A stretch of 64,000 nt of DNA from Mageeibacillus sp. UBA1212 (GCA_002309655.1 DBXM01000008.1:49462-113461); one strand, 5' to 3'; shown: positions 44,287-54,132, numbered from the stretch's first letter. A program made the numbers and translations. Notes: generated by a model not told the origin, from the sequence alone.

Positions 44287-44316
44287 ATGATATCACAGGA
44301 GGCGGCGTTTTTGCAA
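44287..44316 (-). promoter_or_regulatory. Promoter for the AAA+/M41 gene
   Basis: On the minus strand TTGCAA (44316-44311) and TATCAT (44292-44287) have an 18-bp spacer, giving a leader of about 60 nt. Between here and 44508 no gene was seen. Confidence 0.65.
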
Positions 44317-44508
44317 GGGATTTCGGCGGGCGGTGAACGGGCTTTGCACTCGCGAAGTAGGCGTAACGTTCGTGAATTTTGCGCCGCGTGTTCGTGAATT
44401 GCATCCCGCGCATTCCCGAAAGACCGCCTTTGCGCGCGTTTAAACGGCCGGAATTCTTGAAATAACATTAAAACGGCGGCACTTCTGACAGCGGGACGGC
44501 GAAAATGG

Positions 44509-44537
44509 TTGAAGCGGGGCGCGAAAAATAGTAAAAT
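44509..44537 (+). promoter_or_regulatory. Promoter for the zinc-ribbon gene
   Basis: TTGAAG (44509-44514) and TAAAAT (44532-44537) are spaced by 17 bp, about 50 bp upstream of the ATG. Confidence 0.65.
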
Positions 44538-44585
44538 AAAACCGGAATAAAATCCGGCTCGAATACGAAGAAGGAGGATATAAAT

Positions 44586-45749
44586 ATGTCAATCAATCTC
44601 ACCTGTCCCAACTGCGGAGCCGCGGCCAAGGCCGACGACGAAAAGCTGTTTGTGTTCTGCGAGGCCTGCGGCACCAGAATAGACGTCGCGGCGGCCCGTG
44701 AGGCGCTGCTTGCGGCCGAAGCGGAAAAAGAAAAAGAGAAGGTCAAGAACGATTTTCAAAACGTTATCACGAAGGCGGTTGCCGCCGAGATCGAGGGCAC
44801 GAAGCTCACCGAGGACCTTAAAGAAGTGACCCGCGAGTCAGCGCTGCTCGCGCTCGACAACGGCGACGGGGAAGAGGCGTTCGCTGCGTTCAGCGCGCTA
44901 GCCGGCGAGAAGACGAACAACTGGGAGGCAAGACTCTACAAGGGCCTTTCCGCCGCCCTGACTTCCGCTCCGCTCAACCTTCGCATTAAAGAGGGCATCA
45001 CCGCCGCGAAGAACGCGTCCGTCGAGAACTACACCGGCGAGAACAAAAAGCAGATTCTCTCCGACTTCGCGGCCCGCGTGCGCGCCTTCGTGAAGCAGTA
45101 TTTCTCGAAGTACTGTGTTCACGAGAAGGACTACGTTTTCGCCGACGCGAACGCCGCCAAAGACCATTTTGAGTCGCTCCACCAGCTGTCCGAGTACCTC
45201 GAGTGCGTAAACGACATGTTCACGCAGGAGATGCTTTTGGCAAACCCGGACCTCGAGGAGCCCAAGCGCGGCGTGATCAACGAAGGCCTCGTTCTCGCCG
45301 GCGAGATCACGAAACCCATCGTCTACCTGGTGGGCTACAAGAACACAACCGACAAGAACGGCCAGGTCGTCGCCAAGAGAGTCGAACAGAAGATGAACTC
45401 TCCCTACGCCGACGCCGCGAAGACCCTCACCGAGAAGCTGAAAAACGCTTTCAACACGCTTCCGTCGACGGTCAACCGCATCAAAAAGTACGACGAGGAG
45501 ATTGAGGCAAACAGGAAGGTCGTCAGCGACTACAAGCAGGCGCTCGACTCGTACTTCGCGACCAACCCCGAGGACGGCAAGGTCTACAGGCGCCCCAGAC
45601 TCTTCGTGCGCAAGAAGACCCTCGAGGAGATCGAGGCCAAATTCCCGGAGGACCTCGCCGAAAAGAAAGCCGCTTCCGCAAAGAGCGACGCGGCTGTCAC
45701 GAAGCTGACGCTCGAGAGGAAGAAGTTTATCAAGGAGAACACGAAATAA
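44586..45749 (+). CDS. Zinc-ribbon protein of unknown function
   Basis: A 387-residue soluble protein with an N-terminal zinc ribbon (LTCPNCGAA...FCEACGTRID, residues 6-31). A charged helix (about 38-60) follows, then a long helical body with TPR-like features (AALLALDNGDGEEAFAAFSAL-like region, NWEARLYKGLSAAL). The C-terminal 100 residues are probably coiled coil, with many Lys and Glu. The family is common in Clostridia without a known job. ATG 44586 has AAGGAGG. It is divergent from the AAA+/M41 gene; a shared role is possible but unproven. Confidence 0.75.
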   Translation: MSINLTCPNCGAAAKADDEKLFVFCEACGTRIDVAAAREALLAAEAEKEKEKVKNDFQNVITKAVAAEIEGTKLTEDLKEVTRESALLALDNGDGEEAFAAFSALAGEKTNNWEARLYKGLSAALTSAPLNLRIKEGITAAKNASVENYTGENKKQILSDFAARVRAFVKQYFSKYCVHEKDYVFADANAAKDHFESLHQLSEYLECVNDMFTQEMLLANPDLEEPKRGVINEGLVLAGEITKPIVYLVGYKNTTDKNGQVVAKRVEQKMNSPYADAAKTLTEKLKNAFNTLPSTVNRIKKYDEEIEANRKVVSDYKQALDSYFATNPEDGKVYRRPRLFVRKKTLEEIEAKFPEDLAEKKAASAKSDAAVTKLTLERKKFIKENTK

Positions 45750-45829
45750 AGCCGCGGGGCGGGAGCGTTCAAGTGTTTCTCGCGCGTTTTGAATGAGATC
45801 GCGGGCTTTATGATTTAAGGGGACCACCG

Positions 45830-47146
45830 ATGTCTGTATTTTCGGAAATCAAAAACGGCGGCGCGAAAATCGCCGTCATAGGAATGGGATACGTCGGAAT
45901 GCCGCTGGCGCTCGCGTTCGCGCGAAAAGGCGCCAAGGTTGTCGGCTTCGACATAAACGAGCGGAAAATCGCCCTTTACAAAGAGGGGAAAGACCCGACC
46001 GGCGAGGCGGGGGACGAGGCGGTAAAAGCGTCGGACGTCTTCTTCACGTCGGACGAGGCCGCCCTTAAAGAGGCGCGCTTTTTCGTGGTCGCGGTGCCCA
46101 CGCCAATCAACTCCGACCACACGCCGGATCTGACGCCCGTAATAGGGGCGAGCGAGATCGTGGGCAGGAACCTTCCCGAAGGCAGCATCGTGGTTTACGA
46201 ATCGACAGTGTACCCGGGGTGCACCGAGGACGTGTGTGTTCCTATTCTCGAGAGGGAGTCGGGACTCGCGTACGGCAAAGGTTTCCGCGCCGGATACTCG
46301 CCGGAGCGCATCAACCCGGGCGACAAGGTGCACAGACTCGAGAACATAAAGAAGATCGTTTCGGGAAGTGACGCGGAGGCCCTTGAGGAGATTGCGAACG
46401 TCTATGGAATGATAATCGAAGCGGGCACGTTCCCGGTCTCCAACATAAGGACGGCGGAGGCGGTTAAAGTTGCCGAGAACAGCCAGCGGGACCTCAACAT
46501 CGCGTTCGTGAACGAGCTGGCGACCGTTTTCGACCGCATGGACATCGACACGAACGAGGTCGTGGACGGCATGAACACCAAGTGGAACGCGCTCGGTTTC
46601 AGGCCCGGTCTTGTCGGCGGTCACTGCATCGGCGTCGACCCGTATTATTTCACGTACCAGGCGGAGAAGCTCGGCTGCCGCAGCAGAATCATCTCGAACG
46701 GCAGGGCGGTGAACGACGGCATGGCGGCTTTTGTGGCTGACGCGGCTGTCAGGAAGATGATCGAAGCGGGCCTGGCGCCGAAAAAAGCGCACGTGGTGAT
46801 TCTCGGCCTCACCTTTAAGGAGAACTGCCGCGACACGCGGAACAGCAGGGTTGCCGACATAGTGAAGCGCCTCGGAGAGTTTGGAATTGTGCCCGAGGTC
46901 GCGGATCCGTGGGCGGACCCCGAAGAGGCTCTCAGAGAGTACAATATAAAGCTGACCGCCCTCGAAGATCTGAAACCCGCCGACTGCGTGATTTGTGCGG
47001 TCGCCCACCGTGAATTCAGGGATCTCGGGCTAGCGGGAATCGAAAAGCTTCTCAAAAAAGACGGCGGGAAGGTGTTCATCGACGTCAAGTCGATCATCGA
47101 CCGGAAGGAGCTCGAGGCTTCGGACCTCGTCTGGTGGAGACTCTAA
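45830..47146 (+). CDS. Nucleotide-sugar dehydrogenase (WbpO/TviB type)
   Basis: NAD-dependent oxidation of the C6 hydroxyl of a UDP-hexose or UDP-N-acetylhexosamine to the uronic acid for a surface polysaccharide. The Rossmann motif AVIGMGYVGMPLA, STVYPGCTE with the catalytic-cycle residues, YSPERINPGDK, and VGGHCIGVDPYY with the active-site cysteine are all present. YSPERINPG and the length (438) point to the UDP-GalNAc/GlcNAc dehydrogenase branch (WbpO, TviB) over UDP-glucose dehydrogenase. The exact sugar cannot be told. It is the first of the surface-polysaccharide genes of this region. Confidence 0.87.
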   Translation: MSVFSEIKNGGAKIAVIGMGYVGMPLALAFARKGAKVVGFDINERKIALYKEGKDPTGEAGDEAVKASDVFFTSDEAALKEARFFVVAVPTPINSDHTPDLTPVIGASEIVGRNLPEGSIVVYESTVYPGCTEDVCVPILERESGLAYGKGFRAGYSPERINPGDKVHRLENIKKIVSGSDAEALEEIANVYGMIIEAGTFPVSNIRTAEAVKVAENSQRDLNIAFVNELATVFDRMDIDTNEVVDGMNTKWNALGFRPGLVGGHCIGVDPYYFTYQAEKLGCRSRIISNGRAVNDGMAAFVADAAVRKMIEAGLAPKKAHVVILGLTFKENCRDTRNSRVADIVKRLGEFGIVPEVADPWADPEEALREYNIKLTALEDLKPADCVICAVAHREFRDLGLAGIEKLLKKDGGKVFIDVKSIIDRKELEASDLVWWRL

Positions 47147-47241
47147 TACGAAAACACCGGAAAACGGCCTGGAAGAATGCCGGCAGAATTTACGGAAAAA
47201 GACACAAAAGCGAACCGCTCAACAGAGTTATCAAAGAATGC

Positions 47242-47268
47242 GCGGGAACCGGGCTTCCCGGTTCCCGC
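47242..47268 (+). terminator. Hairpin, probable terminator
   Basis: A perfect 12-bp stem with a three-base loop is followed by GCCTGTTT, a weak T-tract, between the dehydrogenase and the surface-protein gene. Confidence 0.55.
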
Positions 47269-47330
47269 GCCTGTTTAAACGGGGGCCGTTCCCGCGGGAA
47301 AAGACGGAACGGCCGGAAGGAGCTGACAAC

Positions 47331-50300
47331 ATGAAAAAGAACGGAAGAATCACAGCGGCGGCGGTGTTCACGCTCGCGCTTTTATGCCTCGGAACGCTGA
47401 TCTTCTTTATCTGCGCCTCCGCTGACGGCGAGACGCCGGTCACGTCGCCGATAAATATCACCTTCGACACTTCGAAGTGGTTCGTGTCGACGCGTATTTC
47501 CGGCGCGACCGCCTCGAAAATGGCGATGTACGCGGATATTACCAACTACGTTGAGTACGGCTCGGCCGACGGCTGGTATGTGGACAACGCGCCCCTGTAC
47601 ACGTGCATAGTTCTTCGCGACCCGGCGATAGACGACCCGTCGGAATGGCCGATGCTGAATGACAGCGAAGAGCTGCTGAAAGCGGACGGCGACTACTATT
47701 ACCGGATCGAAATTGAAGACGCCGAAGGGTTTGACTGGGAAGCGGGAAACATTCCTCCGGTCACCGTGAACGGGAAGGCGCCCGACTTTTCGACGGCCGG
47801 CAAGGCAGAGAGCAGCGGCTATTTCGACGTCTTCGTGAAGGCCGTTTTCGACGAGGTGTCGGACCAGGTCGTGGAGATAAAGTTCGCGTTTTACGACACC
47901 TTCGTTCAGCGCGGCACGTCGAAGCAGCTGGACTACACGGTCTACGGAACTGTTCACGACGTCACGTGGACGCTCGAAGCGCATTCTTCGGGAACGAGCA
48001 TCACCCCCGGCGGCGTCATCACGATAGGATCTGACGAGACCTCGTACGTTTACGCCACAGCCACTTCCGCTGTCAACCCGAAAGTCACGGCCAACTGCCG
48101 GATCAGGGTAACGGACGACCCGGTCAATATCGAGTCTATTAAGGTTACGCCGACGGACTCTGAGATTGCCTACCCGGGCCTCGTCGTTTACTTTGACGCG
48201 GAGGTAGTCGGAAACGACGCAGACTACGTCACATGGTCGATAGTCTCCGGACCGGAAAGCGGTAACACGACGCTCCTCTCCAACGGCGAGCTGAAGGTGG
48301 CCTACGATGAGACGGCGGAATCGATAACGGTCAGGGCGACTTCGCTTGTTGAGCCCGACAAGTTCGGAGAGTTCACGATTCCCGTGGGCAAAATTCAAAA
48401 AATTACCGGGCCGATTGAGATCACGTTCAATCTGAGCGCGCTCAAGCTCAGTCTTGAAACGACCGGGAGGGAAGTAACGGAGCGCATCGCGCTTCCAGAG
48501 ACCGCGTTCACGCAGTTCGGCATCGACAACGCGAAAAACGGCTGGTACGTCGACAGCGGAACGTCTTACACCTGCCTTGTCGAACAGGCTTTTGGTGAGG
48601 AGTTCGACGACCCGAAGGACTGGCCGACTCTGGGCGACAGCGACGACAAGCTCTCGTCGGACAAGGTTTATTACCTGAGAATCGAGATCGAGGACTGCCG
48701 CCGTCAGGGATTTGAGTGGGATGCGAAGAATCCGCCCGTGTTCACGGTGAACGGAGTCGAACCCGACATAGTCATGCCGTCGGGCAGCGACGAGGCGTAC
48801 GCCGACCTGTTCATCAGGCTCGACATTCCCGGCTCTCCGTCGAAAACGCTGACAGACCTAAAGTTGGAAGGAGAGCCTAAAGCCCTTTACACGGATGGCG
48901 ACTACTTCTATCTGAGCGAGTATAAATTGAAGGCGGTCTACGACGATGGCACCGAGCTTGATCTTACCGGCTACGGCGACATGATCGAATCGAGTGTGAA
49001 AAACAGTACAAAACTCACGCCTGACGTCACGGAGATCGTATTCTCGTACAGAGAGGGCGGAGTCACGAAGAGCGTGACGCTTCCTATAAAAGTGCTCGCT
49101 TATTTAACGGTTACCCTCGATCCACTGAACGGCGACTCGCCGACGGTGAGGGACGAAAAAGAGGGCAATACGCTGCCTGACTGGATTTACTTCACGCCTT
49201 CAAAGTCCTTCCTTGCGTTCGACGGCTGGTACTTCAAGAACTCCTCGGGCGAGGAGGTTCCGTTCGACTTTAACGCTCCTGTGGAAGCCGATGTTTACGT
49301 TTACGCAAAATATAAGGCGCTCGCGGAGGCCCATGTGCAAAGTCCGGGCAGCGGCACCGTGAAGTCGGTGGGCGCGATCGAGGACGGAGAGGGCGAAAAC
49401 GTTTACGCCTACTGGCCGGAGAGCGCTGACGGGTTGGGAAGCTTTGTCGCGGTGCCGGCGGAGGGCTACAGATTTGTGGAGTGGCGCTTCGAGAGCTCAA
49501 GCGGGAACGTGATCAAGACCCTGGAAGAGCTTCCGGACCAGCTCTACTACACCAAAACCGCCAACGGCGACCTGTATTTCCGCACGCTGAGAGGCGGCTA
49601 CCGCTTCTACGCGATATTCGAGAAGGCGGAGGTGCTGCTCGAATCGATCACCATTGAAAGGTACCCCGACAAGGTAGTGTACAATGAAGGCGACGTGTTC
49701 GATAGCACGGGAATCTCGGTTTCGGCTCTGTTCAGCGACGGAACTTTTATGGACGTTACCGGCGAAGTGACCTTCGAGCCCGCAGGTGCGCTGACGCCCG
49801 CAGACAAGACGGTGACGGTAAGCTTCACGGACGCGGGAATTACGAAGACCGCAACGCTTGAAATATCGGTGAACGCGAAAACGGAGACCGCCACACCCGG
49901 CGAGTCGGAAAACCCCGGAGACCCGACAGGCGCGCCCACGGATGGACCCGAAGCCACCCCGGAACCGGCAGGAGACAAGAACGTCGAGATTGTTACCGAA
50001 ACGCTTCCCGACGCGGTCAAGGGCAAGAATTACTCCGCGATAATCGAAGTCAAGGGCGAGGAACCGGTCACGCTCACTCTGACCGGGGTGCTTCCCGAAG
50101 GTCTCAAGTTCAACTCCTCGAACGGCGAAATCTACGGCACGCCCGAAAAGACAGGCACCTACAGCTTTATTATAAAGGCCGAGACCGCTTCGGGAACCGT
50201 CGAGAAGGCGCTCGCGCTGAACGTTGTCAAGAAGTCTTCTGTGGGCAAGGTGTTCGGAATTATCGGCATAGTGCTCGGCTCTGCTGCGGTTCTGGCGGGC

Positions 50301-50345
50301 GGGGCGGCGCTGGCGCTGTTCCTTATTAAGAAGAAGCACGCGTGA
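47331..50345 (+). CDS. Membrane-anchored Ig-like surface protein
   Basis: A 1004-residue exported protein with a signal peptide (about 7-30). Two copies of an unrecognised module of about 145 residues lie at 40-181 and 360-501; each has NGWYVDS/DGWYVDN, a YTC-motif, a D-x-P-x-x-WP repeat and YYxRIEIED...FTVNG. Between them are two Big_2-like domains (about 183-355). Then come a Big_3-like domain (505-590), an InlB B-repeat-like domain (591-663), a second Big_3-like domain (770-850), a Pro-rich linker, a He_PIG-like domain (885-967) and a C-terminal helix with KKKHA (973-1004). There is no LPxTG; the helix holds it in the membrane. Likely adhesion or wall binding. Confidence 0.85.
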   Translation: MKKNGRITAAAVFTLALLCLGTLIFFICASADGETPVTSPINITFDTSKWFVSTRISGATASKMAMYADITNYVEYGSADGWYVDNAPLYTCIVLRDPAIDDPSEWPMLNDSEELLKADGDYYYRIEIEDAEGFDWEAGNIPPVTVNGKAPDFSTAGKAESSGYFDVFVKAVFDEVSDQVVEIKFAFYDTFVQRGTSKQLDYTVYGTVHDVTWTLEAHSSGTSITPGGVITIGSDETSYVYATATSAVNPKVTANCRIRVTDDPVNIESIKVTPTDSEIAYPGLVVYFDAEVVGNDADYVTWSIVSGPESGNTTLLSNGELKVAYDETAESITVRATSLVEPDKFGEFTIPVGKIQKITGPIEITFNLSALKLSLETTGREVTERIALPETAFTQFGIDNAKNGWYVDSGTSYTCLVEQAFGEEFDDPKDWPTLGDSDDKLSSDKVYYLRIEIEDCRRQGFEWDAKNPPVFTVNGVEPDIVMPSGSDEAYADLFIRLDIPGSPSKTLTDLKLEGEPKALYTDGDYFYLSEYKLKAVYDDGTELDLTGYGDMIESSVKNSTKLTPDVTEIVFSYREGGVTKSVTLPIKVLAYLTVTLDPLNGDSPTVRDEKEGNTLPDWIYFTPSKSFLAFDGWYFKNSSGEEVPFDFNAPVEADVYVYAKYKALAEAHVQSPGSGTVKSVGAIEDGEGENVYAYWPESADGLGSFVAVPAEGYRFVEWRFESSSGNVIKTLEELPDQLYYTKTANGDLYFRTLRGGYRFYAIFEKAEVLLESITIERYPDKVVYNEGDVFDSTGISVSALFSDGTFMDVTGEVTFEPAGALTPADKTVTVSFTDAGITKTATLEISVNAKTETATPGESENPGDPTGAPTDGPEATPEPAGDKNVEIVTETLPDAVKGKNYSAIIEVKGEEPVTLTLTGVLPEGLKFNSSNGEIYGTPEKTGTYSFIIKAETASGTVEKALALNVVKKSSVGKVFGIIGIVLGSAAVLAGGAALALFLIKKKHA

Positions 50346-50395
50346 CCGCGTGATTGCGTAATCGCGTGATAAGGAAACAAATTGATAAAGGGGAG

Positions 50396-50436
50396 GCCCG
50401 GCGGGACGCAAATTGATCAAAGTCCCGCCGGGCTTT
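50396..50436 (+). terminator. Rho-independent terminator
   Basis: A perfect 12-bp stem (50396-50407 with 50422-50433) is followed by TTTC. It ends the surface-protein transcript. Confidence 0.8.
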
Positions 50437-50510
50437 CACATATTAAAGAACGCCGCAGGGGATGCAAACCTTAAAGCATCCTTAATCTCCTTAATCGCGC
50501 GTTATTTTTA

Positions 50511-50539
50511 TGGACAAACCCTCCCCGCGGTGTTATAAT
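50511..50539 (+). promoter_or_regulatory. Promoter for the capG-capF unit
   Basis: TGGACA (50511-50516) and a perfect TATAAT (50534-50539) have a 17-bp spacer; the leader before ATG 50625 contains GGAAAGGCGG direct repeats. Confidence 0.75.
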
Positions 50540-50624
50540 AAAATGTGTGCGTGTGCGCATTTTTGACCGCGGGTCGCGGCGGTACGACGCGGAAAGGCGG
50601 AAAAGCGGAAAGGCGGAACGGACG

Positions 50625-51794
50625 ATGTTCGAGAATGTTAAATGGAAAGAAAACGGGAAGATCAAGCTGCTCATAATTGTGGGCACGCGACCCGAGATCA
50701 TAAGGCTGGCGGCGGTCATCGACAAGACGCGACGCTACTTCGACGTGATTCTCGCCCACACCGGCCAGAACTACGACTACACACTCAACGGCGTGTTCTT
50801 CAAGGACCTTAAACTCGCGCCTCCCGAGGTTTACCTCGACGCGGTCGGCGCGGATCTCGGCGAGACCTGCGGCAACATTATCGCAAAGTCGTACAAGCTG
50901 ATGGCAGAGATAAAGCCGGACGCGGTGCTTGTTCTCGGGGACACCAATTCCTGCCTTTCCGTGATAGGCGCGAAGCGGCTCCACGTCCCGATCTTCCATA
51001 TGGAGGCGGGCAACCGCTGCAAGGACGAGTGCCTGCCCGAGGAGACGAACCGCAGGATCGTGGACATCATTTCCGACGTGAACATGGCCTACTCAGAGCA
51101 CGCGCGCCGCTATCTGGCGGAGTGCGGACTTCCGAAGGAGCGCACGTACGTGACCGGTTCGCCGATGGCCGAGGTGCTCCGCGCGAATCTTGAAGACATT
51201 GAGGCGAGCGACATTCACGCGCGGCTCGGGCTCGAAAAAGGGAAGTACATTCTGCTTTCGGCGCACCGCGAGGAGAACATCGACACCGAGAAGAACTTCC
51301 TGTCGCTCTTCGGCGCAATCAACAAAATGGCGGAAAAGTACGGAATGCCCGTGCTCTATTCCTGCCACCCCAGGTCCAGAAAGAGGCTCGAGGCCAGCGG
51401 ATTCAAGCTGGACAGCCGCGTTGTAATGCACGAGCCCCTCGGATTCCACGACTACAACTGCCTGCAGATGAACGCGTTCTGCGTCGTTTCCGACAGCGGC
51501 ACGCTCCCCGAGGAGTCGAGCTTTTTCACGTCGATCGGGAAGCCGTTCCCGGCCGTCTGCATCAGGACTTCGACCGAGAGACCGGAGGCGCTCGACAAGG
51601 CGTGCTTCATAATTTCGGGAATCGACGAAAAGGGCCTGCTCGGCGCCGTCGAGACCGCGGTTGAAATGAACAGAAACGGCGACTTCGGCATTCCGGTGCC
51701 CGATTATATTGAGGAAAACGTCTCGACGAAGGTCGTGAAGATCATCCAGTCCTACGTCGGCATCGTGAATAAAATGGTCTGGAGAAAAGAATGA
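50625..51794 (+). CDS. capG: UDP-GlcNAc 2-epimerase family, CapG/FnlC type
   Basis: Non-hydrolysing 2-epimerase. Conserved features include IIVGTRPEIIRLA, TGQNYDYTLNGVFF, LGDTNSCLS, HMEAGNRCKDECLPEETNRR, SAHREENID and SDSGTLPEESSFF. The neighbour is CapF, so the product is most likely UDP-N-acetyl-L-fucosamine made from the UDP-2-acetamido-2,6-dideoxy-L-talose intermediate. Plain WecB activity on UDP-GlcNAc is the alternative. ATG 50625 has GGAAC-type sites upstream. The stop overlaps the capF start by four bases (ATGA). Confidence 0.9.
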   Translation: MFENVKWKENGKIKLLIIVGTRPEIIRLAAVIDKTRRYFDVILAHTGQNYDYTLNGVFFKDLKLAPPEVYLDAVGADLGETCGNIIAKSYKLMAEIKPDAVLVLGDTNSCLSVIGAKRLHVPIFHMEAGNRCKDECLPEETNRRIVDIISDVNMAYSEHARRYLAECGLPKERTYVTGSPMAEVLRANLEDIEASDIHARLGLEKGKYILLSAHREENIDTEKNFLSLFGAINKMAEKYGMPVLYSCHPRSRKRLEASGFKLDSRVVMHEPLGFHDYNCLQMNAFCVVSDSGTLPEESSFFTSIGKPFPAVCIRTSTERPEALDKACFIISGIDEKGLLGAVETAVEMNRNGDFGIPVPDYIEENVSTKVVKIIQSYVGIVNKMVWRKE

Positions 51795-52990
51795 ACGTTC
51801 TCGTAACCGGCGCGAAGGGCTTCGTTGGAAGAAACCTTTGCGAGAATCTGAAAAATATCAGGGACGGCAAAAACCGCACCAGGCCCGGCATTGAGATCGG
51901 CGAAATTTTCGAGTACGACATCGACACGGACCCGGCGCTTCTCGACGGATTCTGCGAAAAAGCGGACTTCGTTTTCAACCTCGCAGGCGTCAACAGGCCG
52001 CAGAATCCCGAGGACTTCAGAAAGGGCAACTTCGGCTTTGCGTCCACGCTTCTGGAGACACTGAAAAGGCATCAAAACGTCTGCCCGGTGATGCTCGCGT
52101 CGTCCGTCCAGGCGACGCTCGCCGGCCGCTTCGGCAGATCCGAGTACGGTCTTTCAAAAAAAGCGGGCGAGGAGCTTTTCTTTGAGTACGAGCGCGAGAC
52201 AGGCGCGAAGGTGCTTGTGTACCGTTTTCCGAATCTGGCGGGCAAGTGGATCCGGCCGAACTACAACAGCGCGGTGGCGACGTTCTGCCACAATATCGCG
52301 CGCGGCCTTCCTGTGACCGTTACCGACCCCTCGATCGAGCTCGAGCTTCTTTTCATCGACGACCTCGTTGAGGAGATGTACGACGCGCTTGAGGGCAGGG
52401 AGCACCGTTGCGAATTCGACGGCGTGAATGCGGTCTTCTGCGAAAACGGCAGATACTGCGCGTCTCCGGTTACGCACAGAGCGACTCTCGGATATATAGT
52501 GGAGTGCCTGGAGCGGTTCAAGGCGGTTCCCGACACGCTGATGATGCCCGAGATGCCGGCGGGAAGCTTCGAGAAAAAACTCCACTCGATGTTCCTGTCG
52601 TACGTTCCCGCGGAGGAGGCGGCGTATCCGCTCAAAATGAACGTCGACGCGCGCGGGTCTTTCACCGAGATCCTGAAGACAGCGAACTGCGGCCAGTTCA
52701 GCGTAAACGTATCGAAGCCCGGTATAACTAAGGGCGAACACTGGCACAACTCGAAGTGGGAGATCTTCGTGGTGGTTTCGGGCCACGGTCTCATCAGGCA
52801 GCGCAGAATCGGAGACGGCGCTGTGACCGAGTACGAGGTGAGCGGCGACGATCCGGTGGCCGTGAGGATGCTGCCCGGGTATACGCACAGCATCGTGAAC
52901 CTTTCCGAGACCGAAAATCTGGTCACTTTGATGTGGGCGAATGAGATTTTCGACAGAGACAGGCCGGACACGTTCCGCGAAGAAGTATAA
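51791..52990 (+). CDS. capF: CapF-type bifunctional SDR-cupin enzyme
   Basis: The Staphylococcus CapF pattern: an N-terminal NAD(P)-dependent SDR domain (VTGAKGFVGRN at residues 5-15, catalytic YGLSK near 120) and a C-terminal zinc cupin domain (about 275-399; KPGITKGEHWHNSKWE with its histidines, then LPGYTHSIVN). CapF epimerises at C3 and reduces C4 in the UDP-L-FucNAc route, between CapE and CapG. The CapE dehydratase is not in the window. The pair is translationally coupled. The length of 399 is normal (CapF is about 370). Confidence 0.93.
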   Translation: MNVLVTGAKGFVGRNLCENLKNIRDGKNRTRPGIEIGEIFEYDIDTDPALLDGFCEKADFVFNLAGVNRPQNPEDFRKGNFGFASTLLETLKRHQNVCPVMLASSVQATLAGRFGRSEYGLSKKAGEELFFEYERETGAKVLVYRFPNLAGKWIRPNYNSAVATFCHNIARGLPVTVTDPSIELELLFIDDLVEEMYDALEGREHRCEFDGVNAVFCENGRYCASPVTHRATLGYIVECLERFKAVPDTLMMPEMPAGSFEKKLHSMFLSYVPAEEAAYPLKMNVDARGSFTEILKTANCGQFSVNVSKPGITKGEHWHNSKWEIFVVVSGHGLIRQRRIGDGAVTEYEVSGDDPVAVRMLPGYTHSIVNLSETENLVTLMWANEIFDRDRPDTFREEV

Positions 52991-53061
52991 AATAAGCCTA
53001 AATACAGGTAAAATTAAAAGATGCAGGCCGGAGGCGGCCTTTAAACACGAAAAGGAAAAAC

Positions 53062-54078
53062 ATGAAAAACGAAGCAGCTAAAAAAGCTCCGAAGCCCGGA
53101 AAGGGCGGACAGAAATACGTCCCCTACGCCAAGAGAACGGGACTCGAATCGATCGTTTATTTCACGCGCGACCTCTCTCCTGAAGGACTCCTCAAGGTTT
53201 TCGACAAGATCGAGGGAGCGCTCAAGGGCAGGATCGCCGTCAAGCTCCACACGGGCGAGCAGAACGGCCCGAACATCATCCCGCGTCCCTGGGTCAAAAA
53301 GCTTTTCGACGAGAGGCTGAAGGACACGGCGGCGATCGTCGAGACGAACACGTACTACGACGGCGACCGCTACACGACTGAGCAGCACCGCGAGACGCTG
53401 AAGGTGAACGGCTGGACGTTCGCGCCGGTCGACATCCTGGATGAAGAAGGCACCGTGATGCTGCCGGTGAAGGGCGGCAAGTGGTTCGAAGAGATGTCCG
53501 TGGGCGGCCACCTCGTGAACTACGACTCGATGCTCGCGCTGACGCATTTTAAAGGTCACATGATGGGCGGCTTCGGCGGCTCGGACAAGAACATCGGCAT
53601 CGGCTGCGCGGACGGCAGAGTCGGCAAGGCGATGATCCACACGCCCTCCGGCAGCTCCAACATGTGGGGCATCAGCCAGGAGGAGCTCATGGAGCGCATG
53701 ACCGAGTCGACAAAGGCGAGCATCGACTTTTTCGGCAAAAACGTCGCGTACGTAAACGTTATGCGCAACATGTCCGTATCGTGCGACTGCGAGGGAACGG
53801 CGGCTCAGCCCGTTGTGACTCCGGACGTCGGAATTCTGGCCTCGATTGACATTCTGGCCGTCGACAGTGCGTGCGTCGACATCATTTACGCGATGAAGCC
53901 GGAAGACCGCAAGGCTCTCAAGGAGCGCATCGAGACGCGCCACGGCCACAGGCAGCTGAGCTATATGAAGGAGCTCGGCATGGGCAACGACAGATACGTA
54001 CTGATCGACCTCGACAACGGTGGAAAAGTCATCACCGCGAAGCAGGCCGTGAAGCACGTTAAACCGTTCGGGACCTGA
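53062..54078 (+). CDS. DUF362 domain protein
   Basis: A 338-residue soluble protein of the DUF362 family, whose biochemical role is not settled. It has no ferredoxin [4Fe-4S] motif, although many relatives carry one. Typical family features: RIAVKLHTGEQNGPNIIPRPW, ETNTYYDGDRYTT, LTHFKGHMMGGFGGSDKNIGIG and the later VNVMRNMSVSCDCEG with clustered cysteines. The first 25 residues are basic and probably flexible. ATG 53062 has AAGGA upstream. It lies between capF and nahK in the same direction, but spacing does not prove an operon. Confidence 0.85.
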   Translation: MKNEAAKKAPKPGKGGQKYVPYAKRTGLESIVYFTRDLSPEGLLKVFDKIEGALKGRIAVKLHTGEQNGPNIIPRPWVKKLFDERLKDTAAIVETNTYYDGDRYTTEQHRETLKVNGWTFAPVDILDEEGTVMLPVKGGKWFEEMSVGGHLVNYDSMLALTHFKGHMMGGFGGSDKNIGIGCADGRVGKAMIHTPSGSSNMWGISQEELMERMTESTKASIDFFGKNVAYVNVMRNMSVSCDCEGTAAQPVVTPDVGILASIDILAVDSACVDIIYAMKPEDRKALKERIETRHGHRQLSYMKELGMGNDRYVLIDLDNGGKVITAKQAVKHVKPFGT

Positions 54079-54132
54079 AGCGAAAAGAAAAGGTTCAAAC
54101 GGACGGAAAACGGCGGCGGCGCGCCTGAAACC

